Assembly (NCBI GenBank): GCA_022453515.1
Contig: JAJNNY010000025.1
Coordinates: 434,001-498,000, forward strand
DNA length: 64,000 nt
From: Astrocystis sublimbata
Taxonomy: Eukaryota > Ascomycota > Sordariomycetes > Xylariales > Xylariaceae
Direction: 5' to 3'
Under the pieces are notes generated by a model, which ran no database searches, was not told the DNA's origin, and saw only the letters and a list, made by a program, of their open reading frames with translations. Within the stretch, counting starts at the first letter, position 1. The number at the start of each line of letters is the position of its first letter. The translations under genes were made by a program, and so were the position numbers. This document shows positions 12,376-24,181 of this stretch, one piece after another.

Positions 12376-14680
12376 TTAATCACGCATGCCCCAATTCGGC
12401 TTTAAGGTGCCGTTGGAGGCTGCCTGGGTGAAGACCATATCTTCAGGGAGACGGCTGACTCGCCCAGCGCCAGAACGTACCGCATTCAGGCCGACGCCCG
12501 ATATACCACTGTGCACACTACGTATGCTACCCGTCTCGCTCATCGCCTCGGGGTCCTTAAACCGACGCGGTGGAGCAAAATCGAGTCCGGTGAAGGTGCT
12601 CGACTTACGTAGCAGATGCCTACATCGTATTAGCATTTGGACAACTTCGTGTTTGAGGGATGATACTCACGGGCTGGGAAGTGCCGGTGTCTCGTCGAAT
12701 GCGCTGACCAATGGCGAGTGGACAGGTGTGCCCGCCCTGTAGGGCACGCGTTCACCCAGGGGGCTTTGAGATCGACCTCTTGCTGTCTCCTTGAAAGAGG
12801 GAGGAGGTGCAAAGTCGATGGCACCCATGATGGCAAAAGAGTCATCCCTTAGCTTGGAAGGAGTGGGCAATGAGTTGAGAGCAGACGGGGGAGGCAAGGG
12901 TTTCTTAGGTTGTCCACCGAAGCGGGGATTCGAAGCTGACGAGCCTGGGCGCGGGCTCCTCGGTCCCCATCCGCCACCTGACATTGTCGATCCAGCTCTG
13001 GGTCTGTTGGGCGGACCACCAGACATAGGATGGCCCATGGGAGGGCCGCGAGGACCTGGAGGTCCGCGTGATCCCGCACCAGGGCCGGGCATGGGGCGTC
13101 GGTTACTGGGAGGCGGAGTCATAGCACGCCGAGTAACTGGCTGAGCATATGGCATCACGAAGGCGTTAGTATCAGGATCAAAGTAGGCTGTGTCGCCCAA
13201 GTATCCAGAGTCATAATCCTCGTAGTAGCCACCCTGCTGTGGCATAGGAGGGCGGTTTTGGTCAGCCTTGCTGTCCTCGAAGTATTCCTTGTAGAATGAA
13301 CGGATGCGATTGGCTCGGAATTCTGGGTCTTCAGACTCGAGGAAATCATCCGGGGGCAAAGGCCGCAGGCCTACAGACAACCTCCGATTGTCCTGGGCAG
13401 GTACGCCCAAGCCAGCTGAGTGTGGGTGTGTCTGCTCTTGGTTGGGCGACATATGTAGCTCATCGTCTTGTTGGGAGCTAAAGTGGCTATCTTCGAACTG
13501 CATATGATCGGCATAGCTTTGATACTCCGCTATCACATTAGGGGCGTTGATGACAGGCATCGACTCCTTGCGCGGCGGTCTAACAGCGGTTGGTGCGGCC
13601 CTAGACTCCGATGATTGAGAACCAGACGATGCTAGAGACAAATGACGATTCATGATACCAAGTGCATCAGGACTCTGGTTGTTAGGACCAGGTGTTAAGG
13701 AATCCCTCTCATTGACGATCTCAGCAACCATTGCCTGTGGCGCTTGTTTGGGTTCCATTGACGAAGGAGCAGTAGGCGGAGGAGACTTGCGACTAGTCGA
13801 CGTAGCGACCGCTGGCGGCTCTTGAACTTCTGGAATCTTGGAACTGTCGTCCACAAATCGAAACTCGTGATCGGAAGGAACTGAAATGGTCTGTTCCTGA
13901 TGGCCGTTGGCTTGACGCTGGGCCGCTGGAGGCGGGGATGGCAAAGGAGATGTCGGGAGCGGTTGCATGCGAGGAACGTCGGCACTGGGACGGGTCTTGG
14001 CTGTGTAGATGGAAGACGCTCGGTTGGCAGGCCCACGCTGGAAGGACCTCAATGAACCAACGTCACTACCAGCGTAGTCGGCGACAGGCCGATAAGGGTC
14101 GTCATTCTGGTGAAGCGTCTTGGCTAGAGAGTTGAATGATTCCCGAGAGCCATGCAACTCGGGAGGTAGCAAGTAAGGGCTCGAGAGGTTCATGTCCATT
14201 GACAATTGGGCTTTGTGAGAAAGTTCCTTCTCCTTCCCGAAGAATGCGCTTTTCCTCTTGCTACCGTCGGGCTTCAGCGAATCCTGCAGACCAAAGTCCA
14301 TAGATTTGAATTTGTTGCCGGCCTCCTCACGTCTCCGTCTCATCACACCTTTGCGCCAGAAAAATCCCAATGCCAGTATGGCGGCTACCAGAGGAATACT
14401 AGAAACATGTCAGCCAACGCAACTTATAACAGATACATGTTGCGAGCACTAACACCACACTAATAGCGATTGTCGTTGTGTTGTTATCGCCCGATGGCGC
14501 CTCCTCCTTGGCTCGAGCGGCAAGCTGACCCATACTGCTTCCCATTTCCCGAGGTTCAGGGATATTAGTGGCAAAACTTTCCGTCCGATCCTCTCCATCC
14601 TGATCGAAATGAAATTGCCGAGAATGTATGTGAGATGCGCCGTGACCGTGGCCGTGGCTATGAACATGTCGGTGAGCCAT
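12376..14680 (-). CDS. Single-pass membrane protein, His-rich N-terminus, Pro-rich tail
   Basis: Three exons (14680-14454, 14398-12671, 12619-12376) encode 732 residues. The introns are 55 bp (GTTAGT donor, CTGAC branch) and 51 bp (GTGAGT donor, GCTAAT branch), and both keep the frame. The first 24 residues hold nine histidines. One transmembrane helix spans about residues 69-91, and the 5' intron falls inside it, which supports the splice because the joined peptide forms an unbroken hydrophobic helix. A basic stop-transfer segment (RKGVMRRRREE) follows, then a tail of about 640 residues rich in Pro, Ser, Gly and Gln, with PGPRGPPMG-like runs. This is a conserved-looking fungal membrane protein that I cannot name. 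The arrangement suggests a plasma-membrane protein with a cytosolic scaffold tail; the histidine cluster might bind metal. Its transmembrane segment resembles that of the protein at 5234-6568. Confidence 0.8.
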
Positions 14681-16171
14681 TGTATTACTAGCAGTAAAGT
14701 TGCCTGGCTATCCTCCCCACAAAGCAAGTCTAGTAGATCGCAAGGTCGGGTCGATGGTGATAGAGAGAGCGAATATTCAACGTTTGGATTCGGCCGTAGT
14801 TAGAAATGCATTCTACGTTGCTGGGCAAAGTTCGTTAACGTCGTAATTGGCAGCGATATTAAACACCCGAGAATCACTTCTCAGTGTTTCGAGTATTATT
14901 GGCTGGACAAACGTCTAAATCAACAGGCTCTAAACACCAAACGAGTGAAGGACTGGGCAAACCCCAAAAAGAATGACTGAAAAGTTAGATTGAAAGAGTG
15001 GCACGCCCGCTGGCTGGTAGTTGGGCTATTGTCGAATGACTGCTTGCCTTCAAAAAGGACGAAGAGGTGGAAGAGGGTGAAGGAAGAAAGGAAAGGCGAA
15101 CGAGACCTAGGAGAAGGTAACTGAGGAGTTGCAACAAGTACCATTGTACCGACGAGCTAGTCCCTTGTCCCGCTGCCACCGGGCGGCGGACCAAGAAGCC
15201 AGCCAACGAATTAAAATTCAATATAGGGGAAATGAGTGAAGGGGGTGTGGAGGCTCGAAGGTTGGTCGGTGGGCGAATCAGCCAGGATTCCAGAGCCACA
15301 CAGCGCGGGATACACTGTCTCATACGGCTAACTGTGTGGTGGATAGCGAGGGAGGATTCAAATCCTCACTATCAGCACTGTGTCTTAATATGTAAGCCCC
15401 AAAGCCCTGGAAGATTTGCAACGTTGGGATGGAGCTAATGCAGGAACTGTGCACAATCCTACAATATGTGGACATGGACATGGATCTATTGCGGAGATTC
15501 GAAGGAGTGTTTGTTTCTTGCTTGTGCAGAATTGGTGCTAGGTGAACCTGGATTTGATTGGGCCGCGAGGCTCAATGAACCCCAAATCAAGCCCCTTTTC
15601 TACAATGTTCTCACAGGTGTGACTGGTCGGGCGGCTCTCGACGCTATATCTACTTCTCTTTTGAAAAAGCAACCCAACCCCGAGCGTATAATGAAACTGG
15701 CATACTTAAGTATGCAGCTGTCAGTCAGCATTAGCAAGCCATAGACTTTCTTTCCTGCTAGCTCACCCGAGTTCGTCTTCACTTGATGGTACACGCATCG
15801 GCAGTTAGGTCGATATAGCCACATGTGTCCTTGGCCCATATTGGCGTCTTCATACCGCTAAACCGAACTCGACCGATCCCGCTGTGGAGTCGATCAAGTC
15901 ACCAGCCGCGTACGTGAGTACACAAGCTTAGCTGCTGAGAGGGCCCTGTCACGTCGTGGCCCTTGGCAATAAAATAACAGCTGGGCCAGCCTTGTCGCAC
16001 AACTAGCGGTTTTGTTAACCTTCAAATTAGGGACCCCTGGACCACACACACGCAGATAGTGGCCCTGCTAAGTAGAGGCCGGATAGTGATAGCAGCAGAT
16101 TAATTTCGGCATTGGCGCCACCTACGTCTGTGTATCAGAAGGGAGCCCGATCGATCAACGCCACGGCCCTT
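14681..16171. other. Intergenic region
   Basis: About 1.5 kb from the start of the His-rich membrane protein to the end of the helicase gene. The frame at 15466-15744 (92 residues) has no domain. A palindrome near 15352-15367 looks like a tRNA T-arm but fails as one. Nothing else is supported. Confidence 0.45.
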
Positions 16172-18289
16172 TCATCGCGAGTTTGTTGAATAGAAGCCGG
16201 ATGAATATTCGAGAAGCCAACTCTTCTCAATCTTGGTAATATCGCGCACAAATATCTTGTTGCCTGTCTCCATGACCTCGTGAAAGATGACCCAATCAGC
16301 TTTTCGATTGAACATTAGAGAGCTGGGGTGAGCGTAAAGGACTGTTCCACCTTCAACATTTCGGTAGCTGCCATCAGGCTGCATTTTCGCAGCATGGGCA
16401 AAGTAGCCTGCTGTAAGACACCTGCGAACTCGGTTTGCTGTTCCCTCATGGTCAACTTTGGCGCTCTCGTCTACGCCAAGACCAAACCGTTCCAGATAGC
16501 GTCTCAATTGTCCACGAATACTGACAGCCCGAGTTAACGCTTTGAAATTCAGGTAGTTCTCGTGGCAGAATTTAGACTCCTTCTTCCCTTTCGTCACGAA
16601 AGCTTGATAGACGTTGAGAAGTGTCAGATGATCACCCTCTTCGGCAGCAAACTTGCGCCTCGCAGACTCCATTTGCTTCTTGTTTCCGTCTCTCTGAACC
16701 CAAACAGCCCCACCAAGACTTGTCATGGCCGCTATTGTAAGGATCTCATTTGTACAATTAAAAGAAGGTGCACTCAAAAGCGTCTTCGCCATCATTGGTT
16801 CAACGGCGAGTTCTGCCATCCGCATGCCTAGTGGCCGTGTAAGTTTCGCGTATTCGTCAAGGGCCCCCAGGGCATACAGCAGCTCGGTAGCTTTCATCAT
16901 GAGCTCTGCAGGTGGCGGTGTCAGATATTCGAAGCGAACAACGTTATCGATGCCAAGCGCTTTGAGTTGAAGTATAAACGGCGCAAGATTCGATCTCTGG
17001 ATTTCTGGCGGGTTGGCATCGGGTAGACTCTGATAGGCATCTTCAGTAAAGAGGCGGAAACACTTTCCAGCCTTGGTGCGGCCAGCTCTGCCTGCTCTCT
17101 GTGCAGCGGATGCTTTAGAAATTGGAGTGACCGTCAAGGACTCTATGCCAGTTTTGGGGTCAAAAGCTCTGAGCTTCACGAATCCTGAGTCGATAACGTA
17201 AACGATGCCCTCGATTGTCACAGATGCTTCGGCTATGTTCGTAGACAGGACAACTTTTCGCATGTTTTCCGGCGGTGAATCGAAAACATACATCTGCTGC
17301 TCTGTCGTCAGGCCCGCATAGAGAGGTAGGGGCAGGAGGGATGGTGCGTCGGAAGGGAGACTCATTGCTCGTTCTGTGATGGTCTGAACAACGGAATCAA
17401 TCTCTTCACGTCCAGTGAGGAAAACCAGGATATCGCCGTCAGGCTCGGTTGTATGAATATCAAAGATGGTGGACACCACCTTTTCGACATAGTCCTCTGC
17501 TGGCGACTCCAGATACAGCACGTCAATTGGATACGTTCTACCTTTGAGACTGACAATTGAGCCTGTTGGGCTGGCCTGACCCTCTGCAGGATCCTGGATT
17601 CCCGAAGATGCAGAGAAGAAATTTAGGAACGCTTCAGCCTGGAGAGTGGCACTGCTGATGATTATGCGGAGTTCAGGTCTGCGCCGCCGGATTTTTTTCA
17701 AGAGACCAAGAAGGATGTCGGTGCTTATAGACCTCTCGTGAGCTTCGTCCACCATTACAACAGAGTAGCGGGACAGCAGAGGATCCACCAAGGCCTCTCG
17801 AATGAGGAGGCCGTCGGTTAAGAACTTGATGCGTGTGGCAGCCGAGGTGACGTCTTCAAAACGAATTGAGTACCCGACTTCCTTGCCTAGCTCACATCCA
17901 AATTCCTCTGCTACCCTGACAGCAACGGTTGTAGCCGCTACTCGTCGTGGCTATAATGCTGTCAGAACAGATCTTTCACGAGGGTACAGTGGCCGACGTA
18001 CCTGAGTAACGGCAATCAATCTTCCGTCGCTACACCAGCCAGCGTGTTCGAGGAACTGGGGGATCTGGGTCGTCTTTCCCGAACCAGTCTGGCCGACGAC
18101 CACGGTGACAGGGTACGTCTCTATGAGGTAAAGCAAGCTGTCATGGTGCTGGGTGATGGGAAGTAGGGCAGCAGGTTTATGTAGAGCCGGGATGAAGCTC
18201 GAGCCAAGGTCAAAGTCTGCCATCATGGAGCGGGTTATTATGGTGTTGAGAGTTTCTTGGGACGCTTCTCGGGAATAGTCATTATGCAC
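16172..18289 (-). CDS. DHX35: DEAH-box RNA helicase, DHX35-like
   Basis: Two exons (18289-18002, 17950-16172) with a 51-bp phase-0 intron (GTACGT donor, CTGAC branch, TATAG end) give 688 residues, close to the roughly 700 of DHX35 proteins. Motifs in order: Walker A GQTGSGKT (66-73), DEAH (164-167), SAT (196-198), then the QRAGRAGR arginine-finger motif. The helicase-associated (HA2) and OB-fold regions follow and run to the C-terminus. Segments such as LKALGIDNV and TELLYALGALD fit the DHX35 branch better than Prp2, Prp16, Prp22 or Prp43. DHX35 is found in spliceosomal C complexes; RNA unwinding or remodelling in the nucleus is expected. The subfamily is judged from remembered family features, not an alignment. 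A second start at Met23 is possible. It is divergent from the CUE5-like gene across 692 bp. Confidence 0.88.
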
Positions 18290-18981
18290 GCTACATATGT
18301 CTATGTAGCATGAAACGACTCCATCTCAGATATGAAGTACATGTGCCATGCACGTTTGAGCGAGATCAGGACCTCAACGTTGAAGTCGTTGGATATTTGT
18401 GTTAGGAAATGAGTTGCTGGTTCACTTTCTTCGGATCGATAGATCCCATCTCCATGGGCGTACAATCAATCAGGTACCTCCTAGGTGGGTGACATATGGG
18501 GGTGCATGCATGAACACAGGGTGTGGCTTGAACCATATCCACGAGCCACGGGCGACGGAACGAGGGAGTACGAGTAGGACTGTCTCGGACTGTTTAGGAG
18601 GTACCTACCTAGGTACGTAATGTTGTGGCGCGGGCAGGCGACGTGCGTCACTCAGGCATGTCAGGCTGCCCCTCCTCCAGGCTGCTGCATTGTGCTGTTG
18701 CTGCCACTGAGACAGGCTCGGCAGGCACCCTGCTCGCCTGGAACGAAACGTCAATGATGCGATATGCATAGGACTACCTTTTATATCTACTTACCTACAT
18801 TAGCCCACCAAAGACCTCGGACCCTCATTGCATGCAACTCACTCGCACTTGAACATTGCCCCTTCACCTATCAGACTGCTGCAGGCCACAACATCTCTCG
18901 CCGTCTGGTGGACGGACCCTGAATTAATAATATACATCCCCAGTACTCCTCTTGTCTACTCACTCCACCATATCGTCCATC
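18290..18981. promoter_or_regulatory. Divergent promoter region, helicase and CUE5-like gene
   Basis: This 692-bp interval lies between the two start codons and must hold both promoters. A palindrome-like TACCTA/TAGGTA block sits at 18601-18616, about 310 bp from the helicase start and 380 bp from the CUE5-like start. No TATA box is convincing. Start-site positions cannot be read from sequence. Confidence 0.5.
18601..18616. repeat. TACCTAGGTA-type palindromic motif
   Basis: A copy of the dispersed motif (GTACCTACCTAGGTAC) in the shared 5' region of the helicase and CUE5-like genes. Related copies occur near many other start codons in this window. Confidence 0.6.
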
Positions 18982-20524
18982 ATGTCCGCTTCGCCCGACC
19001 CAGTAAGTAGTCCCGATCTAGCGGCGCTGGATTATGCCGCCCTCGGCATAGAAGCATTGAATCCGTTCTCTCCTGAGCGACTCGTGTTCGTCTTCCATTT
19101 TGCCTGATGATGCTAATACCCAAGCGCCGTCCCAGACCAAATCCAAAGACAACCCTACCTCTATCCCCACCTCCACCTCAGAAGGAGCTGCGCCCGAGTC
19201 TCCCACCACTGTGCGACCCTTCGACATGGACGACGACGACGTCCCAGAGACGGGCGTGCTCGGCAACTCGGCCGCAGCGCCGCCCGCTACCGCCACAACA
19301 GCCGCCCCCGCCGGCGAGCTGCCGCCGACGCAGCCACCGCGGCTGTTGACTACGCAGCAGAAGAACGAACAGATCCTCAAAGAAGCATTTCCTTCTATTG
19401 ATGCCTCCGTCATCAAGGCCGTGCTCGCCGCGAGTGGAGGCCAGATCGACCCTGCCTTCAATGCACTTCTGGGTAAGGGACCATGCGCCAACCACGATGC
19501 TGTCATGTTCTAGGCTCATTGGTGACCAGGAATGAGTGACCCCGATGCTGTTCAGAATGACCTCCCCCGAGAGGCCGCCCCTCCGCCAAAGCCACCGCGC
19601 CCGACCAACCACACTCCCCTTTCTCAGGTCGAGGCCGACGAGCTCTATGCTCGCCAACTTGCCGAGCACTACGATAACGTGGGCGCGTATGAGGCACGGA
19701 CGACGAACCGTGGCCCTGGTGGCCCCGGTGGCCAGTCTCGACGCCAAGCGACCGGCTTGAAGCCTGACGAGATGTACGACCGCGAGCCCAACTTTATCGA
19801 CGACGATCTTCCCGTTATTGCAGAGAATGTCCGCAAAGGCTTCCTCGAGACCCAGTCCAAGGTCAACTCTTGGTTTACCAATCTGAAGAAGAAGATGGAT
19901 GGAGAATACAATTCAGACGAGGACGAATCCCAACCCTCCAAACACCGACCCCACGGTGGTTTGGGCAGTCGAAGCGGTGAAGGCAGCCGCCAAAGCCAAG
20001 ATTATCACCGATATGATGCTGACCCGCAAGTGCTGAGTGATGACTTTGCAGGGATGAGACTGAACCCGGACAACAGTGAGCACTGTCCACCGTGCCTTGG
20101 GAAGACGAGACTAACGGGGGCTGCAGGACCATCTCAAGAGTTACGATCGAATGACGCGAACCTCAACAAACCACTCCCAACTGCCAACTACGGCAAGCCC
20201 GACAGTCGCAAGGTTGCATTCAAGGACGGCACGGAAGACATCGGTATATACGATGCGTCGCCGAAGATGGCCCCGAGGGATAGCACTACCAGTCCACCCG
20301 GGAAGCAGAGCAAGTGGCAACCTTTATCAACCGTCGAGCCCAGCCCGATAGCCGAAAACGACCCCTTTAGCTTGGGCGACAGTGAGGATGAGAAGGAATC
20401 GAAGGGCGGTAGCAAGGAGATTAAACTAGAAGATACCGAAAGACTGAAAGCCGCAACTGCAGATGCTATGGCCGACAGTCTGGTAGGCTCGTCGGCCAAG
20501 GGGACCGAGGGCAAGAAGGAGTAG
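18982..20524 (+). CDS. CUE5: CUE-domain ubiquitin-binding adaptor, CUE5-like
   Basis: Four exons are proposed (18982-19002, 19136-19472, 19530-20075, 20127-20524), giving 433 residues. The CUE domain covers about residues 82-123 (helix 1 ends in EAFP, the later conserved part reads NALLGM) and is split by the second intron. A C-terminal W365-Q-P-L368 matches the W-x-x-L Atg8-interacting motif. The yeast relative Cue5 binds ubiquitin with the CUE domain and Atg8 with such a motif, delivering ubiquitinated aggregates to autophagy. Both halves are visible here, so the same role is likely. The rest is Ser-, Pro- and Asp-rich and probably disordered. The first exon codes only seven residues. The third intron (20076-20126) is 51 bp, lacks stops and keeps the frame, so its removal is inferred from its GTGAGC donor, ACTAAC branch and GCAG end. 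Confidence 0.85.
20076..20126 (+). other. Frame-preserving intron in the CUE5-like gene
   Basis: A 51-bp segment with a GTGAGC donor, a GACTAAC branch site near 20112 and a CTGCAG end. It is a multiple of three and contains no stop, so retained transcripts would add 17 residues, two of them cysteines, between the CUE domain and the Atg8-binding motif. Confidence 0.65.
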
Positions 20525-22208
20525 TGTACTCAACCGTTTCCAATTGTACTCCCATTACGTGTTCTGTCAAGACGCTCTTGTCTCTCGGGAAATTCGAGGT
20601 TTAATTCAGCAGAGGAGTCTTTTCTTACTCGTTGATATTGTGACAACTCAGTGGTCCCAACTCTACGCTCAGCCGATCCGAGCAGACGAACTGTAGCTCA
20701 GGTTGGAATTTACATGATCGGATGACGGAGAGAATCTCAGGTCTTTGCGGAGTTGCTCAAGTCTCTTGCGGAGTTGCGCAGGGTTTCTGCGGGGTTTCTC
20801 GCGTGTCATGAACAACGATATACTATGTACGGATGGCTATATTTGGAATCAATTCTTTGGTGGCTTCTGCTGTATATCTAGGTATTTCGGTTCCCAGTCC
20901 ACTGGCTTGTTTTCACTGAACAGTCCGCGCTTTAGCGCGTCCACATGATGCATAGTACGTACTTAGGTATTACCGCCATTTGAGGTCATGGTTAAAGTAT
21001 GAAAGTACCTAGGCAGCCGCACAGGCCAGTCTGACGTGCAGAAGTGCTTGGAGCGTCAGACGTCCCGTATTCGGATCAGTCCTGTACTGAGGTTCACTCG
21101 CCATCGGCTACACCACCTCCAAGGTTTTCCATAATTCTTCATGGAATACCCATTCATTGCTGGTGATGCCAGTCACGTGTGTAAGGTACTACCTATTACC
21201 GCTACACACTTCATGTACGATGTAGTGCGGCCTCACCCCAGTGGGCGATTCTTCATGTGAAGACCCACCCATGCCACCATATCCCCAACCCCACGGGCGG
21301 CGATGGATGCCCATGTTCACATGAAGCGCAGACTGGAAAGGGAGGTACTTCTTTTCGTCTAGCGGAGCTGCCCGGTATCTCCGCTCCTCCGTTTCTGCCC
21401 TATGAATGGGGCCTACTGTAGATAAACTGCCGGCCAGGACTTGAGTCAACTGGAATATTCTCATGCTCATGCTGTGCACAGACCTCTTCGGACGCCGCTG
21501 CATCGACAAGACGCGGGAATACTTCTCTCAGTCCAAAGTAATTGGTGAGTGCTCGAGTGGTACCTACATTTACCCTTACCTAGTCACACATCTCCCGGAC
21601 GCTGGCGGTTGGTCGAGCACCTAGGTGGGCGAGGTGGGTAAGGTTAAAATAAAGTAGGTCCCAATGGCAATAACGGATGCAAAACGGAGAGCGGCACAGC
21701 GTATTCGATCCCGTCTCGCCCGTATCGAAAACATGGACAGCTACTTGGACAGCCAAGCTGCCTTACTTATCGAAACTGAACAGGGACAGGGTCCCCTATT
21801 CAGTCTAGATCTCCTCCTGCCTCCCCGCCGGTAGCCACTCACCCAGGCGAGCAGGTACACTACTGGACGAGAGCCACCTATCCTGCTCGCACGTACCGTC
21901 CAAGTGTGTGTGAGGAAGGACTAAAAGTCTAAAACGTACATAGTACAAAATTTGTCACTAAGATCTCGGCACCACGCACTGCATCTGCATCGATCACGGT
22001 TTCATCGGGGACACAAGTCTCATGCCGGACATGGACAACTGCCCGGCGTCCCGAAATAGAGGTGCCTGGACGGTTATATAGTGGTTGGGCTTCTTTCTTC
22101 TTGTGTGGGTATCATCATGTGTAATCTATCGATTGTTCTTCTGAAGTTACCACGCTATCCTTTGTTCAAGACTGAAGCGAGGTCCAACTCACCACCCGCA
22201 ACTATACC
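20525..22208. other. Intergenic region upstream of the P450 gene
   Basis: About 1.7 kb without a supported gene. TACCTA/TAGGTA motif copies occur near 20960, 21005, 21187 and 21560. The 106-residue minus-strand frame at 21189-21509 has no domain. The last 200 bp should hold the P450 promoter. Confidence 0.45.
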
Positions 22209-24181
22209 ATGACCGGGATCATATTAGCGGAGCTCCCCAACTTCGGGTCTGTTGCGCTAGTTGCTGTAGTGTCGGTATGGCTCCCGCAAGCGATGCCATC
22301 GTGACAATTTTAATGGGTTTCTGACAATACGCACATAGGTGATTGCATGGCAGGCAGCTACCGTCGTCTACAACCTCTTCTTCCATCCTCTGCGGAAATT
22401 CCCAGGGCCAGCTCTGCAAGGCGCGTCCAGGCTCCCATGGGCTATTCAACAAATCTTCGGGGTGCAGGCTCATATAACACAACGACTACACGAGCAATAT
22501 GGCCCGGTTGTGAGGATTGGGCCAAGTCATCTTTCTTTCACTGATGTCGAAGCGTACAAGGACATATACGGACACCGCGTTGGATCCGATCTTCACGGTA
22601 TGTTAATCCCCCCCTGCTTGATTATGTGACTGGATGTACTCCCCTGATGTTCCACGCCTTTCTACCAACTTGATTGTGATCTCCATCGCGGCGGGCAATA
22701 CTGATGTCTCGCAGCAAGTGAGATGAGCAAGTCTGATACTTTCGTGAGAAACGTCCGCAATATCCCTACCTCCATCATCAACGCCGACCGCGAGGAACAC
22801 TCTCGGTTCCGTCGAGCGTTGTCCCATGGCTTCTCCGACTCCTCGATGCGGCAGCAAGAGCCCGAGATAATGAAGTATGTAGACCTTCTGATCCGAAGAC
22901 TTCACGAAGAATGTGACAACGGGAGCAAGAAACTATGGCTCGAAGCCTGGTTCAACTGGACGACGTTCGACGTTGTCGGCAATCTCGTCTTCGGACAGTC
23001 CTTCAATTGTCTCGAGAACAGCTCAACACACCAGTGGATCAATTTCATCCTCAAGAGCATAAGGGGTGGTGCTATCATTGTGGCCCTTACTTACCTCGGG
23101 CTCGGCGAGCTCGTGGAACTTGCCTGGAAAATGGGACTGTTGGCATTCAAGGTTGTGCAGCAGTACACAGATGAAATGGTGACAAAGAGGTTGGCTATGG
23201 AGAAATCGCGTGTGGATCTATTTGAAGGTCTTGTGAAGAAACGCGAAGAATGGGTAAGTTGTTCGTTCGTTCGCTCGTCCGTCTGTCCCTTCGTTCATAC
23301 TACCAGAACGTCGGATTAGCGCTGCATTGCACTACCCACCACAAGATCATCAATCTAACCAATGAGCGCCCATAGAACCTCTCGTTTGGCAAGTTGTCGT
23401 CAAATGCGGTCATCCTAGTATTCGCAGGCTCGGAGACAACAGCGACGACGCTGTCGGGGGCTACATACCTGACTCTGTCCCACCCGGACGTGCACGCGAA
23501 GCTGACGCACGAAGTCCGCTCTACTTTCAAAGATGCCAGAGAAATCAACATCAACACCGTCGGCAACCTCAAGTACATGCTTGCGGTCCTCAACGAGGCG
23601 CTTCGCATGTACCCTCCTGTAGTCTCAGGGCTCGTGCGGGTTACGCCGAAGGGAGGCGCAACAGTTGCAGGTCACTATTGTCCAGAAAACGTGAGTGGAC
23701 AACTGTTATACGTGCTGTGATCGGAACGTATATACAAGTGAAGTACTAATGCCATTGCGGGGTTAGATATTTGTCGAAACTCAGCACTGGTCGGTGAACC
23801 ACAGCGAGGACAACTGGGCCGACCCGTGGCAGTTCAAGCCGGAGCGATTCCTCGGCACTAGCGAGGAGGCTCTGCGGGCCGGTAACAAGCTCGAGGCTCT
23901 GCAAGCCTTCAGCGTGGGACCTCGGAACTGTATTGGGCGCAAGTATGTGCCCCCTTCCGACTCTTTCGGCTAGATACTTCATACGAGGTAGCTAACGTCG
24001 ATGTGTTAACAGTCTTGCTTACGCCGAGATGCGGGTGATCCTGGCCCGCCTCATCTTCGACTTCGATATGAAATTGGATAAAGGAGCTGGGGACTGGATC
24101 GGAAAGCAGAAGTCGTATACTCTGTGGGACAGACAACCCCTTGGAGTATATCTGACGCCTGTGAGGGATCCCAAGGTCTGA
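22209..24181 (+). CDS. Cytochrome P450 monooxygenase, CYP65-like
   Basis: Six exons (22209-22274, 22339-22597, 22715-23253, 23376-23690, 23767-23942, 24013-24181) give 507 residues, a usual length for a microsomal P450. The N-terminus is a hydrophobic anchor followed by the proline-rich hinge PLRKFPGP. Landmarks are the I-helix AGSETTAT (305-312), the K-helix E362-A-L-R365, PERF (427-430) and the heme loop FSVGPRNCIG with axial Cys448. The family oxidises small molecules using electrons from P450 reductase at the ER. The style of the sequence recalls fungal CYP65 enzymes such as isotrichodermin C-15 hydroxylase, but that is an impression, not a test. No polyketide synthase, terpene cyclase, NRPS or transporter lies nearby, so it is not in an evident biosynthetic cluster here. 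The substrate is unknown. Confidence 0.9.

Noticed and set aside
15320..15395. tRNA-like T-arm (GAGGATTCAAATCCTC)
   Set aside because: The loop and stem do not fit a 5-bp stem with a 7-base loop, and no acceptor or D-arm partner lies upstream. It is just a short palindrome.
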